A program made the translations under genes and the position numbers. From Myrica gale (Eukaryota > Streptophyta > Magnoliopsida > Fagales > Myricaceae), in the NCBI GenBank assembly GCA_963930655.1, contig OZ005617.1:250501-314500 (forward strand): a DNA stretch of 64,000 nucleotides. Reading direction: 5' to 3'. Shown piece by piece: positions 12,003 to 22,959 of the stretch (positions are counted from its first letter, which is position 1; each line of letters opens with the position of its first letter). The notes under the pieces were generated by a model, which saw only the letters and a program-made list of their open reading frames with translations, was not told where the DNA came from and made no database searches.

Positions 12003-13911
12003 GCACACTTTTACAGCCTCTCGTGTGGAGAAACAACAAATCTGGAGCACTGTGGAGAAGCTACTAATAGACAACCAAGTGGAAGCAAGTTCCTTGACCA
12101 ATAGTTTTCTTTGAAGAAAATTTTGAACTTTAGGAGCTTCACTGGTGGAGAACCCCTTCAAAAGTTACAGTGCACCCTTGTTAGTGCCAATTATGGGTCC
12201 CTTGTTTGAGGAAAAAATCATGTCATAATGGGTATCACATGATCGATCCATATATGTTCTGGGTGCATCAATATTTTTCTTTCTTATAAATGTGGTGTTA
12301 CTAATATAAGATTGTTGTGACTGATTCCATTCATGATCAGGTGTGATATACAGTAGCAGTAAGACGGAGTTACATGTTTCCTAAGATTTTTGCTTTTAAC
12401 CAATTATACCCTGGTGTTTTGGGAGACCTCGGGAGTGTTGGACTTTTAATGCAATTTCTTTGGAACTCTGTTCTTTATCTAATGCATTTTGTCTTTTCAG
12501 ATTCCTAGAAAGACTAGAAATTTTTGTGTTTTGCGCTGTCTTTTTCAGTTTTCTAGAAGGTCTTTAGTTGATGCTTTTTTTCTAAGTAAATGTCGTTAGG
12601 CTTGCATTCTAAAAGTTAAAATCATACAAGGAAAAAATTAAATATGACCTAACTTTTGCCAGGTCGTAAAATAAGTTAGTATGATCCCAAAAAGAGATCG
12701 AGAAAACCACAAATTCTCCATGAATTATCTGATGATGTGTTCATATAAATGAGTGTGATGTAAAAGCAAAATCAGTGAGAACAATTGTAATGCAACGAGC
12801 TCTACTATAGCAACTCATCTCCTCTGTTTTTGTTTCTCTACAAATAGTACTCCCTGCTCACTATTCATTCAAAATCTTCAGGGAGTCTGTAGCTCTTCTG
12901 CAAAGGCTACAGTTTCAAAGCCAGGGGTAGGATTTTGTTGCGTTCAACTTTGTTAAGCTAATTTCTGCCTCAGGTAAAAGAGCATGCTGCAGCAGTTTTA
13001 GCAGGCCTAATGAAGGGTGGGGATGAAGATCTAGCTAGAGATTTTTTTGAGAGTCTACATGAAGGCAAATGATCTTCAACGAAAGAGAAAGCATCGGTTA
13101 GCTACCCTGTTCCTGAAGTCCTCTAGTTATTAGTGAATGTAGCTCTTCAATGAGGTGAAAATATTTGTGTATCCGTACTTTTATGCAAAAAACTCTTTCC
13201 ATGTATTCCTATTCAGCATATGCATGTCTTGCATGCATAAGGAGTAGACATGAAAGCACATCAGCTTGCATTTCACTCGAGTTCTCTTTCTACTGGAAAG
13301 ATTCTGTTTGGTTCATTGAAATTGAGATCAGAACATAGATAAAGGGAAACATTCCCAATATTGTGATTACTTGATTAACGATTAAAACGAGTTCATCGAC
13401 CTTTGAACTTGAGAAGAATCTTTCTCATTTGTCATTGTAGAGAGTGTTATTTTAATGGAAGGTGATCAAATAATCTTCTCTTCTGTGGAATCAAACCTAG
13501 AGGTTTCTTTCATATGTTGAAGGCATTCGTGATTTAAGGATCAGAATTGATGGTGCCAGCAATTTTGAGGAATATAAATTTTGCAATATGCAATCGTTCT
13601 CCACTGTGTTCAACATCATTTTGTGAAAAAATCTGTACTCATCTGCATGAGATTTAAAAATTCCTTTTTGTGCCTCGTGACACTCATAATTTCCAACACA
13701 CAGACACATGAATCAGTAGGTTAAACTATTCATGTACAGCGAATATTTTTATAGGTAACTCTCACATGTTTCCCTTAGTAGTGACATGTTTCTAATCAAT
13801 GTTGGTAATCTATGAATGCAGAAATTTTTCTGGTCACTCCTTGGCTTCTATACATGGCAGTGTACTCGCTTTGGCAGCTTGTGTGTTATCAACCCCTTAT
13901 GACATGCCCAG
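12003..13911 (+). pseudogene. PSME4: Proteasome activator PA200/PSME4 fragment
   Basis: Three exons matching the C-terminal HEAT-repeat region of PA200, the nuclear activator that caps the 20S proteasome. Exon a (12003-12084) has KQQIWSTVEKLLIDNQVE and ends at a GCAAGT donor. Exon b (12974-13096) has EHAAAVLAGLMKGGDEDLAR but is 123 nt, two short of a frame-keeping length. The frame shifts after RDF, and QRKRKHR follows in another frame. Exon c (13822-13911) has SLASIHGSVLALAACVLS and PYDMP, ending at a GTGAG donor. The final PA200 exon was not found before the neighbouring MYB remnant. Upstream exons are cut off by the LINE at 10765-12000. The rest of this normally about 1,800-residue gene is absent, so this is a relic. 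Confidence 0.8.
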
Positions 13912-14639
13912 GTGAGTTTTGTTCAATACTAGAAATTAGTCTTGAAATCAGAGTTGAAACATATGCTAAAAGTATGTTAGATTGCGTACATGGATCATGT
14001 TTATATACCGAAAGAAAAAAAATATAAAAAAGCTGCCAGTGGATTGGAATTGGTAGGATCAAATATGGTGGTTTCAGAGTTGGTAAAACCACCTGCTGAT
14101 TCTTATCTTGTAATCTACATTTGAAAGCCCAAGTACCCTTAAATCGGTAATGTTTTACTGTATTTGACAAGATTGCTGGGGATACTATTTTGTTGGGTGG
14201 TTGGTCAACAATTTGAACTTACTAATGGGTGGCATTTGGTAAAATTTTAGTATGAATTGTTCTGTATGATCTGATCAAGTGATGAGACAGCCTGAATAGG
14301 ATCTGTAATGGATTTTTAATTTGTAATTAACTTCTCGATGAAGTCCTCTCCATGTGATTCTTCTTAATCACTTGTAGGTTCTGGCTGAACTTTATGTTAT
14401 TCCTCTGATGTACATTGTAGTCAGAGAGCAGATATTGTTGAAACACATTGTATCTATTAGGAACAAATTATGCATTTCTTGTTAAACATTGTTTTAATTT
14501 TTGAAATGAGTATTATTACTGGTTGACCTTTATACTTTTGCCATGACATGGTTAAGTTTATCCACGAAGAAGAAATTCCTGCTTTCTTCGCATTCCTCCC
14601 TTCTGTAGCCTTTCTTAAATGATTGGATTCATCAAGTCA

Positions 14640-16278
14640 TCAGATAGTAGGTCCCATAAGACAGTCTGCACTAAAGAGGTGGAGCATTTCATCCTTAAAG
14701 CAGCCAAGGGCTACTTCTGCAAGGTGAGCCGCCTGTGTGTTTGCAAATTCAGCCATGAGGTGGGAGAAAGGTTTATGGGTCCTAGGATCAATGCCCATGC
14801 CTAAAAGCTTCTTTTTCAGCTTGGTGTTCCAGTTATTTTTGACATCATTGTCTGTGCGGCCAGGCATCTGAGCTGCGATTAGTGACCATCTGGATGTCCA
14901 GGGAAGTAGTTATTGTTAAGAAGAAAAGTTATGGAGCGAGTCACACGGAATTTTGCCAACACTACCAAATTGTTCAAATTGACATACATAAAAAGACTTA
15001 TGAGCTAGGCGATGAATGGCAAAGAAAAGCGATTAAACATGGAAAAGCAGGTGTGCTGTTTGAATCTCTCTAATAATACAAAACAGAGTGCGGACAATTC
15101 CAGAACGAGAAAAGAGCAACAGAATCAGGATCGTAGTAAGAGAAGTACCGGTTGCAGACAACGGAATGAAGCTTAACTATTGTTTGCTCTTCTGCGTCCG
15201 TGAATTGGCCGTGCTTTAGATCAGGTTGAAGGTAATTAGTCCATCTAAGCAGTGGCGGAACCAGGACTCAAGTTGAGGGGGGGCAAACTCCTAAAGCGAA
15301 ATGACAAATTTTCTTCTTACTTAATGCAAAAGGCGTTTTAGAGTTAAAATAACGAAAACTAATGAATAAAAACATTAAAAATATTGAAATACACTACTGT
15401 AACTCCTTAAAAAATATTCTTACTCATAATTTTTGAATCATAGCTCTCTAAAACCCCTCATTATTTTCTCATATTGCTTATTGGTTTTGAACCATAACTC
15501 TCTAAAACCTCTCATTGTTTTCCCATTTTGCTTCTTAGGAAAATCATGACCAACAAGCCAAGTGATTGACAAGGAATTTTGATCAAATACTCCTTACGAA
15601 TTTAATCTCCAATCCCAACATCATATTCTTCAATGAGTTTACGTAACCTTGAGTCAGCAATAATATAATCCAGACTAAACAAAAGACAAGGTCTTTTCGA
15701 ACTAATATTCGCATCAAAAGTAGGAGTACTAAGCGATTCCACATTGGCTGACTTTTTTTTATCCAAAACTTATCCATATATAATCTAAACAAAACAAAAT
15801 GAAAATTCATCAACCAATTCAATTCACTAATCAAAATTAAAAACAATAAAACTTTAAACACCAACGTTCTAATCTCTTCAAATATACAACATTTATATGT
15901 CTACTAGGTTACTATCATGTTCAGCATATTAAGTAATCAAAATATAAATGAACAAAGATTTATAAACTCCATATCTCCTCTCTCCATCTCTCTTACGCAT
16001 GGGATGTGAGAAATTTGAGACAAGTAATCAACATGTAATTCTCCTACCTACTCTACAGCTGAACAACTCTTCAAACTAATCTAAATAAATTTTCCCCAAA
16101 AACAATGGGATTATATTGCCAGATTTTAGCACTCTATAAGTAGAAAATATGTGTATTGAATATATTTTTATAGTAAAATAGATATAATGAACAGAAACAA
16201 TAAAAAAACCATAATGTTGAAAGACTTGACTTATAAATCACAACACATTAAACTATATATATAAAATAGATAGAAAAA

Positions 16279-16317
<39 letters not shown>

Positions 16318-16574
16318 CCAAGGGGGGCAGCTGCCCCGGCTTGACCCCCCTTGGCTCCGCCACTGCATCTAAGCCTGCAGCTCTTCTCGCATCTTTGAAG
16401 ACCTTCACATGGAGCAAGAAGTAGTACTTAGTTAATTTCACTACCACTTCTGAGCGTGGGAATGAGAGTGAGAGAGAGTGCAGAAATCACGTTGGAAGAG
16501 AGCTTTTTGTCTTCTTCCGGTGTCCACTCTCCTCTTTTCACGTTGTCCTTTTCGCAACATGGAATCCTACCCAT
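14640..16574 (-). pseudogene. R2R3-MYB transcription factor, MYB80-type, disrupted
   Basis: Exon 1 begins at 16574 with [20 protein letters not shown], the standard R2R3-MYB start, but after EEDKKLSS the rest of repeat R2 is lost. Exon 2 starts at 16402 (LQRCEKSCRLRW). It is cut by a hAT-like element at 15250-16365 and resumes as [14 protein letters not shown] through 15149. Exon 3 (14640-14889) gives [18 protein letters not shown], then [20 protein letters not shown] and [12 protein letters not shown], followed by an early stop. [20 protein letters not shown] and [11 protein letters not shown] are typical of MYB80 (AtMYB103), the tapetum and pollen-wall regulator. The insertion, the exon 1 deletion and the truncated C-terminus make a functional product very unlikely. 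No other MYB80 copy is in the window. Confidence 0.88.
15250..16365. mobile_element. hAT-like element inside MYB80 exon 2
   Basis: A 1,116-bp element with terminal inverted repeats (left CAGTGGCGGAACC, right complement CAGTGGCGGAGCC), flanked by a perfect 8-bp duplication CATCTAAG at 15242-15249 and 16366-16373. Both traits fit the hAT superfamily. On the minus strand near 15570-15740 a degenerate reading resembles the N-terminal part of plant TTF-type hAT transposases (LRKLIEEYDVGIGD, a stop, then IRKEYLIKIPCQS). This suggests an internally deleted derivative of an autonomous element. It also carries a TA dinucleotide run near 16285-16313. Removing it with one target copy restores the conserved Trp codon of the MYB. 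Confidence 0.9.
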
Positions 16575-16584
16575 CCATCTCTGG

Positions 16585-16973
16585 TGTTTTCCATTTCTTA
16601 ATTATCCTTAATGCAAATATGGAGAGGAGGCAAGAAAGAGAAAGGCCTTAATGCAGGCAACTAGCGTTGCAATTGCTTTGGTTAGATAATTTCTAATACC
16701 GTGAGATCAACTAGCTTTTCTTATATAAGAAACGAGTGCGTTGCAATTGCATGGGGGGTATTTGTGAATGCCAGTGAGACATCAAAGGCGCATGATTTTA
16801 TTAAAGAATTCAACGCTATCGAGCGTGTGAGAGATGAGCCAGTAGCTCACCCACAAGACGCCCGATCAACCCTCCCTTCCTCCCTCTTCCCCTTTGCTGA
16901 ATGCTGACTGCAGTGCAGATGTTGGTTTGCTTTCTGCTTGACTCACACAAAAAGGCATGCCCTCAAGAATAAC
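16585..16973. other. Spacer upstream of MYB80 remnant
   Basis: Former promoter side of the MYB gene. No coding exon was recognised; the short frame at 16701-16907 has no known match. Confidence 0.4.
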
Positions 16974-18228
16974 TGTAAGAGATCGAGCAGCGGGAAGTTC
17001 CCGGATCGTTGAAAAAACTAGCAGCCCAAGCGTTCTGTCTCCTTCAGATCCACGCACACAGTTCTTGAGAGAAAGAATCATAGAGAGAGAGTTTTCTCGT
17101 AAATCATTTTCTTCTATTCTCAAATGAAGTTCTGAGCTATTTATAATGACTTCCTCAGAGCTTCTCATGTGCTTATGCGTGAGATCTTTAGGGATCTCAA
17201 ATCTCGGTCGTAGGATCATCATGAAAAACTATTTTCATTTTCTCCCTTATATTCTGTATTTCGAATTTATGGGCTTCTACAAATTGTGATAATGTTCATT
17301 AACATATCACAATTGACCCCCGAGATAGTGAGACTATTTTTCGTGAAATCCCTTTTGCTAACAATTATTTGTTTATTTATTATTTCATCATACTATATTC
17401 TACATGAGTTAATAGGACCAGAATAATATCACCAATTAAGTCACTAGCTCATATAATTCTTAATTCACAATCTGTAACTAGTTGGACTCTCAAATTGTTT
17501 CTAAATCAATTTCACAAATAAATATATAATATATATTAATTTCGAAAAACATTTTCGCAAACATCCACTGGCCAGTGATTTCTTTTCAAATCCAACTCTA
17601 TACAGATATACTAAATATACTATCTCACAAAGAGACTGGTGGATTCCTTGTTGAGCATTTACACAAGCTCATTTATCATATACAAGACTCAACGTTGTCT
17701 GGAATATTTGACCTAGAAAGATCATCACCAAATGACTCGGTCAAAGTACAAGTATACAACAAACAAACCTGCATAAACCTCTCAGGTCTAAGGATACAAT
17801 AAACTAATTGTGTTGAATACCTTCTCTACATCAGTTATCACTTCCAGAAGATATTCATATGTAATCTCGTTCAGTGCATGTACTCTTACAATGCACTCAC
17901 TCGTCTGCTTAAGGTCACTACCTCAAAGACGGAGTCCATCATCCTATTTTAATAGAGGCACAACAAGTGTAGACCTATTTGTACATAAGTATGTATCTCG
18001 GTTTAGAACAACGATCAAGTGAATAAGGAACAGAAAAGTCATACTCCCCGCTTTTTGATTCATTAATCATCGGCATGACTTTTCTACAATTTCACTTATC
18101 AATATATAATTGTGTAACATCTCATGTTACAATATTATATCCAATAAGTAATAAATACATGTGAAGATAAAATAAATAATTATCTCATAATTATTCTAAT
18201 AACTCATTTTGAAGGCATATTTCCAACA
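16974..18228 (-). mobile_element. Probable solo LTR of a Copia-type retrotransposon
   Basis: Read on the minus strand, the segment starts TGTTGGAAAT and ends CTCTTACA, giving the TG...CA ends of an LTR. The flanks are ATAAC on one side and ATAAT on the other, a 5-bp target duplication with one mismatch. The sequence is non-coding and about 1.25 kb. No internal gag-pol coding region or second LTR adjoins it, so recombination down to a solo LTR is the simplest reading. The Copia assignment rests on the look of the ends and is tentative. Confidence 0.6.
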
Positions 18229-18375
18229 ATAATTGCTATAACAAACAAAGTGATGTCCTTAGAACTGTGCCCATGCAAAACATAACCAACCCTACATTGG
18301 ACTCGGCTTCTCCATCTGAAATTTAGAGATTCCCACCGGCCACAACCACAACAAAGCAATAATTAAGTCGTATAT

Positions 18376-19842
18376 CTTATCAAAAAGGTCTAATTATCGT
18401 ATGTAGAGGTAATGAAAATGGTGGGCAGGTACTAGAAAAACAACTGATCCATCAACGTGTCCGATCACATCATCACATGAATGGAAAGTTTCTCTTCTTG
18501 ATTAACCATGTCATATTACTTAAACCCCCGATCAAGTCCCACGTTAATAAAGAAAGTCTTGCTATGCCCGCCTTCGACCAATTACAAGAAGCGACTCGAA
18601 ACAAAAAGCCTTGCGCTTACGTGATACGCATCCAGGCATGTGGTTTGAAAGTTTGGTGGATGTCAAAATGAGGGCTTATAGTTGCACTTTCGGGAATTCC
18701 GATGCCAAACACCCGACGAATTTCAGCATTGGGATCAGTATATGAATCCCGAAAGGTTCGATCCTTTGACACCTATCAACAAAGACGGCTTTACGTATGG
18801 GTTTTAAGCTTTTGGGGCCATCCGTCTACCATTTGCAACTCTCTTAGTAGTATGTTCCTTTTTTTCAATAAACGAAAATCGGTATTTCATAACAGTGGAA
18901 CAAAATATAGCAGGGTTGCTCTTGGGGTGAACTAGACCCTCCAAGAAGGCGGCGTCCCAACGAGCATAGCCGAATTAAAGGCGTTACAAAGTGCACCAGC
19001 ACTGGCCCAGAACCAACCGAACAGAAAAAGAAAAAACAACAGAAAGAGAAATAAAACACCCAGCAGAGGCGACAGAGCAGATAGGAGGAGCGGAGGAGGG
19101 ACGCCGGACCGGAGCAAACAGGCATCTCTGAAGGGAGCTGTGGGGCGCGTGACCTCCAAAAACCACCAAAACAAGACCAAAAATCCAAATAGAGGAACCG
19201 ACACGTGAGACGGCACACGCCGGCAGATCAGGAGAGAAGAAAGGCAGAACAAAGTCGAGATCTGATGCCCAAAGCCACTGGAAAATAGACCCAAAACAGA
19301 GCCGAAAAAGGGAGAAAAAGAGCAGAACCTGACCACTGGAGGCTGGGCCGGGATGAGAGAGGGAGGCGAGAGGAACCAGAGCTCCTCCCGCCGCCGAGAC
19401 CGGAGACCAGTGAGTATGTTTCACTTTCCACTCACAGCCCCTCTTGGCTCTTAAAATATGCACCACTTGGTCCGCGCAGCATTTAGGAGAAGAAAAAAGC
19501 AGCCAGTAGTATTCACTAATCTACGACGGGGAATAATATTTACAGAGGGAGACAGGACCAAAACGAAGGTTTCTTTCTGGAAAAATTCACCATGAAGCGA
19601 CAAAATTAGTCGTTATTGGAGATAATTTTTAATGACGGAAGCTTGCTTTTTTATACAAAATTTCGTCCTACAATGTTGCCAACAAACCCAGATAGTAATC
19701 AAGCTGAGGATAGCACATGGCCTACCGGAAACGCAAACCACGTACATCCACATATTTGCAAGACCACCTTGGTCAAGTTCATAACGGGGATGATTAGAAA
19801 CGAAAATTCGCAGTTGGGTTGATATTCTAGATTTCGCAAATG
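18376..19842. repeat. Duplicated 1.5-kb segment, copy B
   Basis: Partner of 8926-10438 in the same orientation. It lacks the foldback element of copy A and contains an extra 556 bp at 18857-19412. The shared sequence holds no recognisable gene. Confidence 0.85.
18857..19412 (-). mobile_element. 556-bp retroposon with 8-bp target duplication
   Basis: Inserted in copy B and precisely absent from copy A. AGTATGTT occurs at 18849-18856 and 19413-19420 but once, uninterrupted, at 9397-9404. On the minus strand the element begins CACTGGTCTCC, is CT-rich, and ends with GTTTATTG plus a short A run, like plant LINE or SINE 3' ends. Overlapping minus-strand frames are low-complexity translations of the CT-rich body. 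Best described as a non-autonomous or internally deleted non-LTR retroposon. Confidence 0.75.
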
Positions 19843-19899
19843 CCTTTTAGCCCCCAATAGCGCTCAAGGTCTTTACAACGACCCTTTTTTCTCCGTAAT

Positions 19900-21885
19900 T
19901 ATTTTTTTATTTCCAAACTAGCAATTGGTTAAAGAAAAGAAAATAAAAAAGAAAGCGTTATGAGCTGAAGGTTTGTTGCAGAACTTCGAAAATTGACTAA
20001 TCTGGAGAATCCAACAAAACATATGCCGATTACTGAGTGAACTTGACCAAGTCCAGCAGGAAGTGACTTCCTTTCCGGGTGATCCTTGTGTAAATGCTAG
20101 GGAGATGGAACTTTGTGGCCGTCTTACGTCTATTGGCAAAGCAAAGGAAAGAAGAGAGGTTGTGGAGACAAAAATCGCGAATCACCTGGCTGAGAACTCC
20201 TGATTTAAATACAATTTTTTTCATTTATCCACCACCCTGGTGCGGCGTAGAAGAAATTGTATAAAAGCTTTAAAAAAGGACACTGGCGAGTGGTTACAGA
20301 GTAGAGAGGAAATAGGCTGCTATATAGAAGGATATTTCAAAAAAATTGTTTGCTGGCAGTTCAAACCACTAGGCTGAATACCTGATGAAGTGGAGATTTG
20401 GGCTGCAGGTCGAAGTATTGGTGGATCTAAATCTCCTGGACCCGATGGTTTTACAGCGATATTTTTTTCCAAAAATATTAGAAGACCATTGGACGAAAGT
20501 GATCAAAATGGTTCAGCATTTTTTTTGTTAATGGTTAAAACAGATGAACCACTCTTTTATCGCTCTCATCCCCAAGGTTGATAACCCGGATCAAGTTACA
20601 AAATTATATCAAAAATTTTGGCAGTTCGGCTTAAAGTACTTATGCCCAAGTTGGTGTCTAATAACCGAAATGTCTTTGTTCCACAAAGACATATACAAGA
20701 CAATCTGGTCATGGTCCATGAAGTGATGCAAATGCTCAGAAAGAAGACGGGGTAGAGGTGGCTTATTGGCTGTCAAGACTGACCTTGAGAAAGCCTATGA
20801 CAAGGTCAATTGGAATTTTTTCTTGAAGGTATTGGAGCGTCTGGGATTCTGCCAAAAATGGTTGTGAAAAATGGAGACACTGGATTTCTCAGTGCATTTC
20901 TATGGTGTCCTTCTCAATTCTTCTCAACGGCTCCCCATTTGGATTCTTTAGGCCTCATTGTGGCTTACGCCAGGGAGATCCTTTATCCCTTTTTCTTTTT
21001 GTTCTAGTTACTGGAGTTCTCACTTGTTTACTTAAACAAGAAGAAGCTCTTGGTGAATTACATGACATTCGAATTGCTAGACATGCTCCCCCATTACTCA
21101 TCTCCTCTTTGCTGATAACATTATGCTTTTTTGTAGAGCAAATGTCGGGGACGTGAGGCAACTCCATAAATGTCTTCAAACTTTTGCTTTGTGGTCGGGA
21201 CAAGTTATTAATCCTGCAAAATCTTATCTATGTCGGTATTCTTGCTGCTAAAGAAAGTGACTCAGGGGTTGGACATGCGAATTAAAAATTTTTGGTTGGG
21301 CTTTGATGGCAATCTAGACGTTATCATCCCAAATCTTGGGAAAGTATCTGTAAACCAAAAGTATGTGGAAGGCTGGGGCTTAGCTGCTTAGGAGGCTGGA
21401 AGACACAAATAGGGCTCTGGTGGCAAAGCTTGGTTGGGCGATGGTTAGCAAAAAAAAGATTGTCTGTGGGTGCAAGCCTTAGTTTCTCAGCTCAAGAAAT
21501 GTCAGGAGCATCTTTGATCTGGCAAAATATCATGAAAACTAGGAACATTGTTGAAGCTGACTTTTGCTGGCAGATTAGGAGTGAGATGCATCTCAACACT
21601 TGGTGTGATCCTTGGATACCTGAGGTACCAGATTATATCCCTAAACTGAAAATGGGGGCTCTTGTGGAACGCAGGATTAACAATGTCAGTGATCTCATTC
21701 ATGCTCTTGTGAGAAGTTTATTTGAAGAAGAATTAGCAAAGACCATATTATATATCCCTTTACCTCCCACAAGCCTTCCAGATCAGCCTTGTTGTTTGTT
21801 GAATTCCAAAGGCATTTTTACTGTAAAAGACGCCTGCCTTTTTTCTCTGAAAGATAGATGTCAACATTCAGGGGAGCTTTTCCAC
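19900..21885 (+). mobile_element. Degenerate LINE, reverse transcriptase region
   Basis: In several frames the plus strand encodes successive blocks of a plant L1-type reverse transcriptase: SKSPGPDGFTAIFF near 20430, NHSFIALIPKVDNP near 20545, [12 protein letters not shown] near 20780, and GLRQGDPLSLFLFVLV near 20960. The catalytic loop follows as FADNIMLF, where the second Asp of the usual FADD is Asn. A zinc-binding region follows (LLNSKGIFTVKDAC, near 21800). Frameshifts and stops are frequent. It is cut at its 3' end by an opposite-strand LINE whose poly-T begins at about 21886. Confidence 0.85.
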
Positions 21886-22930
21886 TCTTTTTTTTAATCA
21901 ACTATCACTACCTTTATTCAAACGAGCAAAAACACCAAAACTATTAGGGGGATCAGTCCCAGCAAAGATCCAGAAAAGGTCCGAAAAATGCTCACAAATA
22001 TTAGGGTGGCCTCCGGATAAAATCACGGAGGCAGCCCAACGAGCAAGATGGTGCGCTTCCCCATTAGCACCACGCTTAACAAACTGAAAAGAAAAGGAAT
22101 CGAAACCAGAGAGACTCTTAACAATGTCAGTAACCCTGCTATAGATACTCCAATCAACACGAGCAGGAAATTTGCGTAGGGAGTTAATGAGTAAAAAAGA
22201 ATCCCCTTCAAGAATGATGTTCTTGAAGCCACGCCGAATCGCCTCCTCCACCCCAATCTGAGCCGCATCAGCTTCTCCTTCCAACGGCCCATCCACCTGG
22301 AGTTGATTCACACTCGCACCAACAATCCGACCTTGGGAGTCTCGGAGAACAGCAGCCCCCACAACGAAAGACTCTCACAACCACATCAAAATTGACTTTA
22401 ATCTGACCCACACCGGGAGGGGTCCACCGCGGGAAGCATTTCAACTCATATTTCTGCTTCCAAGCCTGAACATGCTCTCCACTACTTCTCCTGATTCTAG
22501 CCAGCAGGTTCGGTAAAACCATGGTTGCATTCTGGTGCACAATTTGGTTTCGTGTCCACCAGATGGAGTCCCAAGTGTTCAACGCAAAAGGCTGGAAAAA
22601 AATGATGGTCTTCCCGAGGGAGGGAAGGCAAATAGGAGGGATCAATAATAATTTTAATCCACTCAGATATGGGATTACCAGCAAACTGTCGAATGTCCGA
22701 GCTCCAAGGAGAGGTGCTCCACACAATCCGATTAACCATACATTCAAGCAGAAGATGTTTGGTTGATTCCTCTGCCTCTCCACAGAGAACACAAGCACCT
22801 CAATTCTCCACTGGAGCACCCATACGCGCCGCCACACTACAATGAGTGGGGATGACGTCCCACAGTAACTTCCACAGAGAAGTCTTCAGTTCTCATGAAC
22901 ATTCAGCCTCTGAGCGAAATGCTCTCGCCT
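21886..22930 (-). mobile_element. 5'-truncated LINE, zinc-binding and RNase H region
   Basis: Minus-strand LINE 3' end. A poly-T run at about 21886-21895 is its A-tail. Frames encode a zinc-knuckle RT segment (CVLCGEAEEST, SEWIKIIIDPSYLP), IWWTRNQIVHQNA, then an RNase H-like domain (IKVNFDVVVR, EADAAQIGVEEAIRRG, IILEGDSF, VKRGANGEAHHLARWA). A frameshift separates the last two parts. It lies tail-first against the RT region of the opposite-strand LINE to its left. Confidence 0.85.
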
Positions 22931-22959
22931 CTTTTTACCCCGAATAGCCCACCCACCAC

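Noticed and set aside
18932-19466. Overlapping long minus-strand frames, some over 130 codons
   Set aside because: They are translations in all three frames of the CT-rich body of the 556-bp retroposon; low complexity and no conserved motif.
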